Source: Fusobacterium ulcerans (lineage in GTDB: Bacteria; Fusobacteriota; Fusobacteriia; Fusobacteriales; Fusobacteriaceae). Taken from it: a stretch of DNA of 64,000 nucleotides. The stretch covers positions 1,876,282-1,940,281 of the forward strand of contig NZ_CP028105.1 in assembly GCF_003019675.1 (NCBI RefSeq), given 5' to 3'. Numbering within the stretch: position 1 is the first letter of the stretch; every line of letters begins with the position of its first letter. Of the stretch, positions 16,391-25,523 are shown piece after piece. The translations under genes and the position numbers were made by a program. The notes under the pieces are model-generated. The model was given only the letters and a program-made list of their open reading frames with translations. It had not been told where the DNA came from and did not search any database.

Positions 16391-17746
16391 ATGTTGGATA
16401 AATTGAAATTGGATAAAAGATTTATAAAAACTCTATTGGTACTAGCAGTTCCAATAATATTACAAAGTTTAGTTACTGCTTCATTAAATCTTTTGGATAA
16501 TCTCATGATAGGAAGTCTGGGAGAAAATGAAATAGCAGCTGTAGGAATATCAAATCAATTCTATATGGTGTATTATTATTCTATAATGGGAATAACTCTG
16601 GGAGCTGGAATTTTTATGTCACAGTTCTGGGGGAAAAAAGATGTATCCAGTATTCATAAATTTCTGGGGATATCTCTTGTATTTGGAATGGCAGCAACTA
16701 TATTCTTTGCAGCAGCAGCCTTTTTTGTTCCTGAGAAGATAATGAGTATATTTACAAAAGAATTTATAGTGATATCTTTAGGAAGAGACTATTTGAGAAT
16801 GGTAGCTTTAAGTTATATATTTACAACTATATCTTTAGCTTTTGCAGCTTCCCTCAGAAGTATAGGGCAGACTAAAATACCAATGTATGGAAGTCTTGTA
16901 GGGCTTATGTTTAATGGAATACTTAATTATATATTTATATTTGGAAAATTTGGAGCACCTGCTATGGGAGTTGCTGGAGCAGCTCTGGGAACTACTGTAT
17001 CAAGATGCATGGAGCTTTCTTTTATTCTTTTCATTATATATAAAAATAAGAATATAGTGGCAGGAAGTATATCACAGCTTTTAGACTTTAACTTTGCTCT
17101 TGTGATAAAATTTTTTAAAACAGCTACACCTGTTATTTTTAATGATGTAATGTGGATAGGAGGAATAACAGCATATTTTGTAGCTTATTCAAAACTGGGA
17201 ACAAATGCTACAGCAACTATGCAGATAGCTAATACAATAAATAATGTATTTAATATATTTGGAATAGGAATAGCCTCAGCTTCTGCTATATTGATAGGGA
17301 ATAAGATTGGAGCAGGACTTGAAGAGGAAGCAAAAAAGGATGCTCTAAAGATATCGGTATTTGGAGTGATGATTGGAGTGGTCATAGGGATATTATTCTT
17401 TGCAGTAGCTCCTCTTATAGCTATGCTCTTTAAGATAACTCCAGAAACATATCATAATGTAATAATTGTACTGAGAATAATGGCAACAGCTCTTCCATTG
17501 AGATTCTTTGGAATAGTACAGATTATTGGTGTGCTTCGTGGAGGGGGAGATGTCCTCTATGCTATAATTACAGAACTTGTAGCTGTATGGTGCATTGGTG
17601 TTCCATTGTCATTCTTGGGAGCTGTATACTTTAAGTTTCCAATAGTTTTAGTTTATCTCATGGTGTGTCTGGAAGAACCATTTAAAGTAATAGCTACTAT
17701 TCCAAGGCTGCGTTCAGGAAAGTGGATAAAAAATTTGATAAAATAA
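16391..17746 (+). CDS. MATE-family multidrug/sodium antiporter (first copy)
   Basis: A 451-residue, twelve-span MATE transporter, which exports cationic compounds using a sodium or proton gradient. The N-terminal half has ILQSLVTASLNLLDNLMIGSLGENEIAAVGISNQ. The matching segment of the second half is NDVMWIGGITAYFVAYSKLGTNATATMQIANTI, showing the internal duplication of the family. The ATG follows AGGAGG. It is preceded by a consensus promoter and a leader terminator, so expression is probably switched by read-through. It is not closely similar by eye to the second MATE gene at 46091. The exported substrate is unknown. Confidence 0.92.
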   Translation: MLDKLKLDKRFIKTLLVLAVPIILQSLVTASLNLLDNLMIGSLGENEIAAVGISNQFYMVYYYSIMGITLGAGIFMSQFWGKKDVSSIHKFLGISLVFGMAATIFFAAAAFFVPEKIMSIFTKEFIVISLGRDYLRMVALSYIFTTISLAFAASLRSIGQTKIPMYGSLVGLMFNGILNYIFIFGKFGAPAMGVAGAALGTTVSRCMELSFILFIIYKNKNIVAGSISQLLDFNFALVIKFFKTATPVIFNDVMWIGGITAYFVAYSKLGTNATATMQIANTINNVFNIFGIGIASASAILIGNKIGAGLEEEAKKDALKISVFGVMIGVVIGILFFAVAPLIAMLFKITPETYHNVIIVLRIMATALPLRFFGIVQIIGVLRGGGDVLYAIITELVAVWCIGVPLSFLGAVYFKFPIVLVYLMVCLEEPFKVIATIPRLRSGKWIKNLIK

Positions 17747-17833
17747 TATAAGATGAAAAGGAATCAAGAAATATAAATCGTAAACAATATTACAAGAATA
17801 AAAAAATAAATTATATAATTAGGAGGAATAAAT

Positions 17834-18202
17834 ATGTTTAATGAAGTTTTCACTAATGTTTTAGCACACAATGGTGTTGTATCTATCACAACATGGGCAG
17901 ATAATTTAGTACATGTTTCTAATACTTGGAATAAATATTTGCAGATTGTGGATAATAAAATTTTGATTCCAGCTGCATGGCTCCATAAAACTGAAAAAAA
18001 TATAAAAATAAATAATCAGGTAATATTGACATTGGGAAGTCCTGATGTACAAGGAAAAATTGGAATGGGAACTGGGTTTGTAGTAGAGGGAACAGCAAAG
18101 TTTCTTGACTCTGGAAAAGAATTTGATATGATGAAAGAGAAGTTTCCATTTTTAACAAGAGTATTGGAAGTAACTGCAAAGAATGTAAGACAGACAATAT
18201 AG
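17834..18202 (+). CDS. Pyridoxamine 5'-phosphate oxidase-like FMN-binding protein
   Basis: A 122-residue protein of the split-barrel flavin-binding superfamily, recognised by the compact N-terminal strand region (GVVSITTWADN ... HVSNTWNKYLQI), IPAAWLHKTEKNI and ILTLGSPDV. Members bind FMN and range from redox enzymes to stress proteins. The small size makes a true PdxH role unlikely. It starts at ATG after AGGAGGAA and lies 87 bases after the MATE gene, with its own terminator downstream. Co-transcription with the MATE gene is possible, since I see no terminator between them. Confidence 0.7.
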   Translation: MFNEVFTNVLAHNGVVSITTWADNLVHVSNTWNKYLQIVDNKILIPAAWLHKTEKNIKINNQVILTLGSPDVQGKIGMGTGFVVEGTAKFLDSGKEFDMMKEKFPFLTRVLEVTAKNVRQTI

Positions 18203-18266
18203 AAGATATAAATAAATATTGAAATTTTTTAATTTTAAAAATTGTATTTATACTAAAAATTGAAGG

Positions 18267-18290
18267 CAGAGAGAAATCTCTGTTTTTTTT
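18267..18290 (+). terminator. Rho-independent terminator
   Basis: CAGAGA-GAAA-TCTCTG, a 6-bp stem with a stable GNRA tetraloop, is followed by eight T. It ends the MATE / FMN-protein transcript. Confidence 0.9.
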
Positions 18291-18329
18291 ATGGAAAAGC
18301 CTAAAAAGTGACATCATTTCGTTTTTAAT

Positions 18330-18344
18330 AACGCAAATACGTTT
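18330..18344 (-). promoter_or_regulatory. Upstream operator candidate of the galactonate operon
   Basis: Read on the minus strand this 15-base site is AAACGTATTTGCGTT. It differs at one base from the downstream site at 18451-18465. It is an imperfect 6-2-6 palindrome lying 46 bases before the -35 box. It probably binds the operon's own IclR regulator. Confidence 0.6.
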
Positions 18345-18389
18345 AAAAATATACATAAGAAACTTTTTTAGAATTTTTTGTATTTTTTA

Positions 18390-18418
18390 TTGACATGGAA
18401 TAAAAAATATTATATATT
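18390..18418 (+). promoter_or_regulatory. Promoter of the galactonate operon
   Basis: A perfect TTGACA and TATATT (5/6) are separated by 17 bases. Transcription should begin near 18425, about 64 bases before the aldolase start and upstream of the second operator. Confidence 0.8.
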
Positions 18419-18450
18419 TATACCAAGAAGATAATGTATATACATCAAAG

Positions 18451-18465
18451 AAACGTATTTACGTT
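18451..18465 (+). promoter_or_regulatory. Downstream operator candidate of the galactonate operon
   Basis: AAACGTATTTACGTT contains the perfect palindrome AACGTA-TT-TACGTT. It lies just after the predicted start of transcription and about 121 bases centre-to-centre from the near-identical upstream site. Repression by blocking or looping is plausible; the length suits IclR-type boxes. Confidence 0.65.
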
Positions 18466-18488
18466 ATAAAAGGAGGTGTAAATAAAAA

Positions 18489-19127
18489 ATGTATGAAGAA
18501 TTATTGAAAACATTGAGGGAAGAAAAAGTAGTAGCAATATTAAGAGATGTTCCTTTGGAAAAATTTGAAAAGACATTGGATATTTTAAAAGAAGAAGGAA
18601 TAAAAATACTTGAAATAACATTGAACAGTAAAGATGTAGAGAAACAATTTGAGATAGTGAATAAAAAATATTCTAATGACTTTATAATAGGAGCAGGAAC
18701 AGTTGTAACATTGGAAGGATTAGATTTTGCAGCAAAGAATAGATCTAAGTTTATACTTACACCTAATCTGGATGAAGAAATACTGAAAGAAGCAGAAAAA
18801 ATTGGAATGTTTTGTGTATGTGGTTTCTTTACAGCTTCAGAAGCTATGAAAGCTAAAAAATACAGCTGCTGTAAAATTTTAAAATTATTTCCAGCAGGAG
18901 AAGTACCATTCTCTTATTTAAAATCTTTGAGAGGACCGATCAATGATCTTGAATGTATGGCAGTAGGAGGAGTTAACAGAAATAATGTTTCAGAATTTTT
19001 AAAAGCAGGTTTCAGCTGTCTTGGAATAGGAAGTTCTCTAGTAGATAATAAACTTATAAAAGCAGATAAATTTGATGAATTAAGAGAAAATATAATTGCT
19101 ATAAAAAAAGCTGCTGAAATTTTTTAG
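18489..19127 (+). CDS. dgoA: 2-dehydro-3-deoxy-6-phosphogalactonate aldolase (KDPG/KHG aldolase family)
   Basis: A 212-residue class I aldolase that splits KDPGal into pyruvate and glyceraldehyde 3-phosphate. The Schiff-base lysine is Lys132 in ILKLFPAG. Glu42 in LEITLN and Arg19 in AILRD complete the usual active site, and GAGTV and AVGGV hold the phosphate end. Sequence alone would also allow KDPG aldolase. The kinase and galactonate dehydratase in the same operon point to the galactonate pathway. The ATG follows AAAAGGAGGTG with an 11-base gap. It is the first gene of the operon. Confidence 0.88.
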   Translation: MYEELLKTLREEKVVAILRDVPLEKFEKTLDILKEEGIKILEITLNSKDVEKQFEIVNKKYSNDFIIGAGTVVTLEGLDFAAKNRSKFILTPNLDEEILKEAEKIGMFCVCGFFTASEAMKAKKYSCCKILKLFPAGEVPFSYLKSLRGPINDLECMAVGGVNRNNVSEFLKAGFSCLGIGSSLVDNKLIKADKFDELRENIIAIKKAAEIF

Positions 19128-19143
19128 CAAGGAAATGGTGAGA

Positions 19144-20094
19144 ATGAAAAAAATAGTAACAATTGATGCAGGAACTTCTAATTTAAGAATAAGAATTGTA
19201 GAAGGAAAAAACATAATTTTTGAAAGAAAAGAAAATTATGGAGTAAAAATTGGAAAAGAAAAATTTGAAAATGAACTGTATAAACTTTTGAAAGAATGTA
19301 TAAAAGAGAATGGAATAGAAAAAGAGGAAATTGAATGTATAATTGCTTCTGGAATGATAACCTCAGCTTTAGGATTATTGGAAATTGAGCACTTGCATGT
19401 TCCTGTATCTCTGGAGAAATTTTCGAAGAATATAAAAAAAATTAAATTTTTTGAATTTGAAATACATCTAATAACAGGAATAAAAGTAGAAAAGAAATAT
19501 TTCAGGGAAGAACATCTAAAAAGTATAGATGTAATACGGGGAGAAGAGGTAGAAGTATTTGGGATACTTGAAGAGATAAAGGTAGAAGAACCAACACTTG
19601 TAATTCTTCCAGGTTCACATAATAAATTTATAGAAGTATCTGATGGAAATATAGTAGACCTTCTTACAACTATGAGTGGAGAAATCTATGATGTAATGAC
19701 AAGATACACTATATTAAAAACTTCTGTAGATGAAAAATTTGCTGATAAAATAGAAAAAAAATACTTATCTTTGGGGAATAGAGCTGGTAGAAAATACGGA
19801 ATAAACCAAGGCTCATTTATGCTTAGAGGACTTGATTTATCAGAAAAACTTACAATAAATGAAAAATCTAATTACCTTTTAGGACTGGTTTTAAGTGAGG
19901 ATATATCTTCTTTAGAAAAAAATGGATACTTAACAAAATACAAGAAAATAATAATAGCAGGAGGAAATATAATTGCTAAAGGATTGTTTGAACTGTTAGC
20001 AGATATGAATTTAGATAATGATATTCAAGTTATTATCTCCAGTGAATTAGCAACAAGAGGAGCATTAAAAATCTGGGAAGAAAGTAAAAAATAA
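19144..20094 (+). CDS. dgoK: 2-dehydro-3-deoxygalactonokinase
   Basis: A 316-residue sugar-acid kinase of the DgoK family, which phosphorylates 2-keto-3-deoxygalactonate. The N-terminal phosphate-binding strand is IDAGTSNLRIRIV. VIRGEEVEVFGIL, LPGSHNKFIEVSDG and TTMSGEIYDVM match the DgoK-specific pattern. An in-frame ATG at 19135 exists but sits two bases from the AAGGA ribosome site. The ATG at 19144 gives normal spacing and the family-like start MKKIVTIDAG. It lies between the aldolase and the regulator gene. Confidence 0.88.
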   Translation: MKKIVTIDAGTSNLRIRIVEGKNIIFERKENYGVKIGKEKFENELYKLLKECIKENGIEKEEIECIIASGMITSALGLLEIEHLHVPVSLEKFSKNIKKIKFFEFEIHLITGIKVEKKYFREEHLKSIDVIRGEEVEVFGILEEIKVEEPTLVILPGSHNKFIEVSDGNIVDLLTTMSGEIYDVMTRYTILKTSVDEKFADKIEKKYLSLGNRAGRKYGINQGSFMLRGLDLSEKLTINEKSNYLLGLVLSEDISSLEKNGYLTKYKKIIIAGGNIIAKGLFELLADMNLDNDIQVIISSELATRGALKIWEESKK

Positions 20095-20105
20095 GGTGGG
20101 ATATT

Positions 20106-20852
20106 ATGTTGAACAAGTCGACTTTGAAAACAATGGAAATACTAGAAAAAATTTCTAACTCAAAAAATGGAATGACAATAACACAACTTTCAAAAGAACT
20201 GGAAATTCCAAGAAGTACTGTAGATGATATAGTAAAAGCACTGGTTTCTAAAAAATATCTTTATTGTTCTGATGAAAGCTTAAAATTATATCAGCTTGGG
20301 AACAAAATATTTGAACTTTCATTAAAAATGAGAGATAAAAGAGAAGTATTGGATATAGTAACACCATTTTTAAAAGAGTTGGTTGATGAATTTAATGACA
20401 CATTATTCTTTGGATTAAAGGATGGAGATGATGTGTTGTATCTTTCGAAGATGGAAAGTTCAAAAACTGTAAGGACTACAGCAGTACTTGGAAGCAGAAA
20501 ATCATTTTACTATACAGGGCTTGGGAAAGCTATCTTATCAACTTATTCTGAAAAGGATTTAGATGAATATATTGCCAGAACAAAATTAGAACCTAGAACT
20601 GATTATACAATAATTGAGCCAGAAAAATTAAAAGAAGATATTTTAGGAGCAAAGAGAAGAGGCTACTCTACAGATTATAGGGAAGGGGATATAGAAGTTT
20701 CCTGTGTAGCAGCTCCAATATATCAAGAAGGAAAAATATTTGGAGCAATAAGTTTAGCAGGTTTGTACACAACGATAGATGAAGAGGAAACAAAAAGAAG
20801 AGGGAAGAAAATAAAAGATACAGCAGAAAAAATATCAGAAATTTTAAGTTAA
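20106..20852 (+). CDS. IclR-family transcriptional regulator of the galactonate operon
   Basis: A 248-residue regulator. The N-terminal winged helix-turn-helix is at about residues 5-60 (MTITQLSKELEIPRSTVDDIVKALVSKKYL). The C-terminal effector domain has the IclR pattern TAVLGSRKSFYYTGLGKAILS, GYSTDYREGDIEVSCVAAPI and GAISLAG. It lies inside the operon between the kinase and the transporter genes, so it should control its own operon and sense galactonate or a pathway intermediate. The two palindromes around the operon promoter are its likely binding sites. The E. coli galactonate regulator DgoR is of another family (GntR), so this is a different control scheme. Confidence 0.9.
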   Translation: MLNKSTLKTMEILEKISNSKNGMTITQLSKELEIPRSTVDDIVKALVSKKYLYCSDESLKLYQLGNKIFELSLKMRDKREVLDIVTPFLKELVDEFNDTLFFGLKDGDDVLYLSKMESSKTVRTTAVLGSRKSFYYTGLGKAILSTYSEKDLDEYIARTKLEPRTDYTIIEPEKLKEDILGAKRRGYSTDYREGDIEVSCVAAPIYQEGKIFGAISLAGLYTTIDEEETKRRGKKIKDTAEKISEILS

Positions 20853-20870
20853 AAATTAGGAGGAGTGAAG

Positions 20871-21842
20871 ATGAAAAGATTTTTAATGGTATGTATGTTT
20901 ATTGTTTTGTCAACATTGGGGTATGCTGAGAAAGTTATGAGAGTAGGATTAGGGGTTCCAGAATCACATTTTGAATATAAAGGAATGGAACTTTTTAAGA
21001 AAAATCTTGAAGAAAAAACAAATAAGGAGATAAGGGTAGAACTTTATCCATCAAACCAAATAGGAGTTGATCAGGAAGTACTTGAACAAATCAAATTTGG
21101 AGCGGCACATATGAATCTTCCTGACCCAGCAGTATTAGGAACATTTGTAAAAGAATTTCAGTTTTTATCATTTCCTTTCATATTTGATAGTCAAGAAAAA
21201 GCTATGGAAGTATGCAATGGTGAATGGGGACAGGAATTATTAAAAAAATTAGAAAAAGCAGGATATGTAGGATTAGGTTTTGGACCGTTTGGTTTTAGAC
21301 ATGTAACAAACAATGCAAGAGAAATAAAATCTTTAGAAGATTTTAAAGGATTAAAAATCAGAACAATGCAAAATCCTTTACATTTGAGAGTATTCAGAGC
21401 TTTGGGAGCAAATCCTACTCCGATGCCTTTTAGTGAATTATTTTCTGCTCTTCAACAAGGGGTTGTTGATGGACAAGAAAATCCAATGATGAATATTTAT
21501 TCTCAAAAAATTTCAGAAGTTCAAAAATATGGAACAATGACAGGGCATGTTTACAGCTGGGTTGTATTAGTAGTAGGAAAGAATTTCCATGATTCATTGA
21601 CACCAGAACAACAAGCTATAATGCAGGAATCTGCTGATATGGCTATAGCTTATATGGCAGAATCAGTAGCAAAAGATGATGAAACAGCAAGAGAAGAAAT
21701 GGAAAAATCAGGGTTAGTATTTGTGGAACCTTCTGATGAATTTAAAACAAAAATAAAAGAAATAGTAGCTCCAATATTAGAAAAAGAAGGAGATAAAATT
21801 AATAAAGATATGTATGAAAAACTTAAAGAAGCAACAAAATAA
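20871..21842 (+). CDS. dctP: TRAP transporter solute-binding protein (DctP family), probably for D-galactonate
   Basis: A 323-residue periplasmic binding protein. MKRFLMVCMFIVLSTLGYA is a signal peptide. The DctP pattern is clear in VDQEVLEQIKFGAAHMNLPDP, GLKIRTMQNPLHLRVFRALGANPTPMPFSELFSALQQGVVDGQENP and the long C-terminal helices. The start is placed at the ATG at 20871; an upstream in-frame GTG overlaps the ribosome site. It captures substrate for the DctQ-DctM channel that follows. The dehydratase in the same operon makes D-galactonate the best guess, though related sugar acids cannot be excluded. Confidence 0.9.
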   Translation: MKRFLMVCMFIVLSTLGYAEKVMRVGLGVPESHFEYKGMELFKKNLEEKTNKEIRVELYPSNQIGVDQEVLEQIKFGAAHMNLPDPAVLGTFVKEFQFLSFPFIFDSQEKAMEVCNGEWGQELLKKLEKAGYVGLGFGPFGFRHVTNNAREIKSLEDFKGLKIRTMQNPLHLRVFRALGANPTPMPFSELFSALQQGVVDGQENPMMNIYSQKISEVQKYGTMTGHVYSWVVLVVGKNFHDSLTPEQQAIMQESADMAIAYMAESVAKDDETAREEMEKSGLVFVEPSDEFKTKIKEIVAPILEKEGDKINKDMYEKLKEATK

Positions 21843-21866
21843 ATCTTTAATGAATAGGAGATAAAA

Positions 21867-22331
21867 ATGGGTGAAAGAAAAGAATTTGAGTATTATGTAA
21901 TAACAGGAGCAATGTTATTACTTGTACTTATGGGAGTATTGCAAATATTATTCAGATTTGTTCTCAATTTTTCTTTATCATGGACAGAGGAATTAAGTAG
22001 ATATTTATTTATCTTAATGGTCTATACTGGAGCTTCATTGGCTCTGAAAAGAAAAAAACATGTTAGAGTAGAATTGATAGATATTTATGTAAAAAGCAAA
22101 ATAAAAAGATGTATTTTTATATTTAATGATATAGTAATGATTTGGTTGCTATTATTAGTAGGATATGCAGGATTAAAAATCTCTATAACAACATATGAAA
22201 TGGAACAGTTATCTCCTGCTTTGGGATTACCTATGTATTTAGTCTATGGAATAATTCCACTGACTTTCTTATTTGGAGCTTGCAGAGCCTTCCAAGTTTT
22301 GATTGCTGAAATCAAAGGAGGGAAAGAATAA
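21867..22331 (+). CDS. dctQ: TRAP transporter small membrane subunit DctQ
   Basis: A 154-residue protein with four predicted membrane spans. It has the DctQ signature LSWTEELSRYLFILMVYTGASLALKRKKHVRVELI. It supports the large subunit and the binding protein in sodium-driven TRAP uptake. The gene lies 24 bases after dctP and 2 bases before dctM, the usual PQM order. Length is normal. Confidence 0.93.
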   Translation: MGERKEFEYYVITGAMLLLVLMGVLQILFRFVLNFSLSWTEELSRYLFILMVYTGASLALKRKKHVRVELIDIYVKSKIKRCIFIFNDIVMIWLLLLVGYAGLKISITTYEMEQLSPALGLPMYLVYGIIPLTFLFGACRAFQVLIAEIKGGKE

Positions 22332-22333
22332 CA

Positions 22334-23617
22334 ATGCAGATATTTATGATAATGATGATAGTATTTATAATTGCCATTTTTATAGGAATTCCTATTGCAT
22401 ATTGTATAGGTATTTCTGGATTGGTAGGATTGTTTATTAGTGGAATAAGTGTAGAATTTGTAGCCAAAACAGTTTTTACAGGATTGGATAGTTACACGTT
22501 TCTAGCTATACCAATGTTTATTCTTGCAGGACTGATAATGGAAAAAGGTGGAATATCCAATAGGCTGATAAAGCTTGCTACTTCATTAGTAGGAAATGTT
22601 TATGGAGGATTGGGAATAATAACAGTTATAGCTTGTTTCTTCTTTGCTGCTATTTCAGGATCTTCTCCAGCAACAGTTGCAGCTATTGGGGCAATGATGA
22701 TTCCAGCAATGAAAGAAGAAGGATATGATACAGCTTTTGCAGGAGCTTTAACGGCAGCTTCTGGTTCTATGGGAGTATTAGTTCCTCCATCAGTTACAAT
22801 GATAATATATGCAATTACAGCAGAAGTATCAATAGGAGAATTATTCCTTGCAGGATTTGTACCTGGAGCACTTTTAACAGTGTGCTTGATAGTTACTGTA
22901 TATATAATAGCTAAAAAGAATAATTACAGAAGCAAAAAAGTTGAAAGATTGTCAGGTAAAGATTTTCTTAAAGCAGTTTGGGATGCTAAGTGGTCAATGC
23001 TGATTCCATTTATAATTCTAGGAGGGATATACAGTGGAATATTTACAGCAACTGAGTCTGCAATAGTAGCCGTTGTTTATGCTCTGGTAATAAGTATATT
23101 TGTTCATAAAGAATTAAAGTTTTCACAAGTGCCTGCAATAGTAGCACAAGCAGCTCTAACAACATCTACTGTAGTAATAATTTTAGGATTTGCAATTGCA
23201 TTTGCAAGATATTTAACAATGGCACAAATCCCACAAGAATTTGCTAAAGAAATATTGAGATTAACAAATAATGTATATGTAATATATTTAATGTTTATAG
23301 CTTTAGCATTTGTAGCAGGAACTTTTATGGCTATAGAAGCACAGATTTTAATTTTTACACCAATGTTTCTTCCAATTTTGAAAAACTTAGGAGTAGATCC
23401 AATACATTTTGGAATAATCTTTATAATTTCAGCGCAAATAGGATTCTTAACACCACCAGTTGGAGTAAATCTATTTGTTGCACAAGGAATATCAAACTGT
23501 TCAATAGTGGATCTTTCTAAGAAGATATTGCCATTTTTAGCTGCAATGACTTTTGCCCAAATGATATTATTGGTATTCCCAGATATTGTAATGTGTTTAC
23601 CTAGACTATTTTTTTAA
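22334..23617 (+). CDS. dctM: TRAP transporter large membrane subunit DctM
   Basis: A 427-residue, roughly twelve-span carrier subunit of the ion transporter superfamily. Family motifs include GLDSYTFLAIPMFILAGLIMEKGGI, FFAAISGSSPATVAAIGAMMIPAM and LTPPVGVNLFVAQGI, which lie around the sodium and substrate sites in known TRAP structures. It is expressed with the matching P and Q subunits and is followed by the dehydratase after 16 bases. Confidence 0.95.
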   Translation: MQIFMIMMIVFIIAIFIGIPIAYCIGISGLVGLFISGISVEFVAKTVFTGLDSYTFLAIPMFILAGLIMEKGGISNRLIKLATSLVGNVYGGLGIITVIACFFFAAISGSSPATVAAIGAMMIPAMKEEGYDTAFAGALTAASGSMGVLVPPSVTMIIYAITAEVSIGELFLAGFVPGALLTVCLIVTVYIIAKKNNYRSKKVERLSGKDFLKAVWDAKWSMLIPFIILGGIYSGIFTATESAIVAVVYALVISIFVHKELKFSQVPAIVAQAALTTSTVVIILGFAIAFARYLTMAQIPQEFAKEILRLTNNVYVIYLMFIALAFVAGTFMAIEAQILIFTPMFLPILKNLGVDPIHFGIIFIISAQIGFLTPPVGVNLFVAQGISNCSIVDLSKKILPFLAAMTFAQMILLVFPDIVMCLPRLFF

Positions 23618-23633
23618 GGAGATGAAATAGAAA

Positions 23634-24785
23634 ATGAAAATAACAAAATATGAATTGTTTGAAATTCCACCAAGATGGTTATTCTTAAAAATAGAAACTG
23701 ATACTGGATTAGTTGGATGGGGAGAACCAGTAGTGGAAGGAAGAGCAAGTACTGTAAAAGGTGCTGTAAAAGAATTGATGGATAATTACATGATTGGAAA
23801 AAATCCATTAACGATAGAAGATCATTGGAATGTATTATACAGAGGAGGGTTCTATAGAGGAGGAGCTATCATGATGAGTGCTCTTGCTGGAATAGATCAA
23901 GCACTTTGGGATATAAAAGGAAAATATTTAAATCAGCCAGTGTATGAATTAATGGGTGGAAAATGCAGAGATAAAATGAAGGTTTATTCTTGGATAGGTG
24001 GAGATAGACCTAATGATGTAGCAGCAGCAGCTAAAGAAAAGCAGGAGCAAGGATTTACAGCAATAAAAATGAATGCTACTGAGGAATTACAATTTATTGA
24101 TTCATATGAAAAAGTAGATGCTGTATTAGAAAGAGTAGCTGCTATAAGAAAAGCAACTGGCAAATATTTTGGTATTGCTGTAGATTTTCATGGAAGAGTT
24201 CATAAACCAATGGCTAAAATATTGGCTAAAAAATTGGAAGAATATGATTTAATGTTTATTGAAGAACCAGTTTTATGCGAGAATAAAGAATCTTTCAGAG
24301 ATATTGCCAATGCCACTTCTATTCCAATAGCAACAGGAGAAAGACTATTTTCAAGATGGGACTTTAAAGATATATTATCTAGTGGATATGTAGATATAAT
24401 ACAGCCAGATTTATCACATGCTGGAGGAATTACAGAAGTTAAAAAAATTGCGTCAATGGCAGAAGCATATGATATAGCCGTAGCTCCACATTGTCCATTA
24501 GGGCCAATAGCACTTGCTGCATGTCTTCACTTAGATGCAACAACATATAATGCTGTAATTCAGGAACAAAGTATGGGAATACATTATAATAAGGGAAAAG
24601 ATGTTTTAGATTATGTAAAAAATAAAGAAGATTTTAAGTTTACAGATGGCTATGTAGACATTTGTTCAAAGGCAGGATTAGGAGTAGATGTTAATGAAGA
24701 ACTTGTAAGAGAACTTTCAAAGACTCTTCATAACTGGAAAAATCCTATATGGAGACATAAGGATGGATCATTTGCTGAATGGTAA
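23634..24785 (+). CDS. dgoD: D-galactonate dehydratase
   Basis: A 383-residue enolase-superfamily enzyme that dehydrates D-galactonate to 2-keto-3-deoxygalactonate. It aligns by eye almost end to end with E. coli DgoD, including the N-terminal [21 protein letters not shown] and the C-terminal [14 protein letters not shown]. Metal and catalytic residues are Asp184 and His186 (DFHGR), Glu210, Glu236 and His286 (APHCPLGP). This is the strongest substrate marker for the whole operon. It is the last gene, placed after the transporter, and is closed by a 13-bp-stem terminator. Confidence 0.95.
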   Translation: MKITKYELFEIPPRWLFLKIETDTGLVGWGEPVVEGRASTVKGAVKELMDNYMIGKNPLTIEDHWNVLYRGGFYRGGAIMMSALAGIDQALWDIKGKYLNQPVYELMGGKCRDKMKVYSWIGGDRPNDVAAAAKEKQEQGFTAIKMNATEELQFIDSYEKVDAVLERVAAIRKATGKYFGIAVDFHGRVHKPMAKILAKKLEEYDLMFIEEPVLCENKESFRDIANATSIPIATGERLFSRWDFKDILSSGYVDIIQPDLSHAGGITEVKKIASMAEAYDIAVAPHCPLGPIALAACLHLDATTYNAVIQEQSMGIHYNKGKDVLDYVKNKEDFKFTDGYVDICSKAGLGVDVNEELVRELSKTLHNWKNPIWRHKDGSFAEW

Positions 24786-24791
24786 AAAATC

Positions 24792-24822
24792 AAAGATAGG
24801 TGGAGTTTCCACCTATCTTTTT
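24792..24822 (+). terminator. Terminator of the galactonate operon
   Basis: A 13-bp perfect stem AAAGATAGGTGGA / TCCACCTATCTTT with a 3-base loop, ending in T-rich sequence. It lies between dgoD and the converging lipoprotein gene. Confidence 0.93.
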
Positions 24823-24832
24823 GTATTTGGAG

Positions 24833-25363
24833 TTACATATCCAAAATTATTTTATTCAGAACTTCTAAGGGTGACAGATCACGAAATTCATCTCTCAGCT
24901 TTTTTTCTTTCGCTTCCATTTCCTCTTTTTCTTCTGGAGTAAGGGCATTAGGATCATACTCTGGAGGAGCCATATATTTTCTTATACCATATTTTGATAC
25001 TACTCTGTCTACAGGATCAAAATATATTGTAAGAATAGTTTCTTTCAGCTCATCTTCTCTTTTTAATACTTTTTTAGGAAGGAGTTTTTTTAATATTTCT
25101 TTGTGTTCTTCAGTATTTTTTAGATAGTAGCTGCCATTGTAGTAAGTTATGCCATAGAATCTATTTTTCTTGGAAATAACAAAATCAGGTTTTCCAAAGA
25201 ATTCTCTCATTTCTTTTTCAGTAGATCGGTATGGAATTATCACAGGATTAAGAGATCTTTCCACATGAAAGACAAACATTTTTTCTGTGATAGAAGAGCA
25301 CCCAGTTAAGAAAATAGTAAAAATAATGATATATAGAAGTCTGGGAACTTTATTTGATTTCAA
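24833..25363 (-). CDS. Lipoprotein of unknown function
   Basis: A 176-residue protein with a lipoprotein signal peptide: a basic N-terminus, a hydrophobic run, and LTGC with the lipidated Cys22. The mature part has short motifs such as STEKEMREFFGKPDFVISKK and ILTIYFDPVDRVVSKYGIRKY. These recall the fold of small BamE/SmpA-like lipoproteins that relate a strand ending in V-S to an upstream 'GKP' turn. That likeness is weak and I do not assign the family. The C-terminal third is strongly charged (EEKEEMEAKEKKLRDEF). The gene stands alone and converges on the galactonate operon. Confidence 0.7.
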   Translation of the reverse strand: MKSNKVPRLLYIIIFTIFLTGCSSITEKMFVFHVERSLNPVIIPYRSTEKEMREFFGKPDFVISKKNRFYGITYYNGSYYLKNTEEHKEILKKLLPKKVLKREDELKETILTIYFDPVDRVVSKYGIRKYMAPPEYDPNALTPEEKEEMEAKEKKLRDEFRDLSPLEVLNKIILDM

Positions 25364-25523
25364 GGGAATACCCTCCTTAAATTTTTAGTATAATTATCTG
25401 TGAAAATTATAGCATAGAATTGTGTCTTTTTTGGAAAATTTCAAAATAAAAAATATAGAAAAAATTCATAAGTATGATATCATAATTATTAAGATAGATT
25501 ATTAGAGAAATAGGGTGAAAAGT

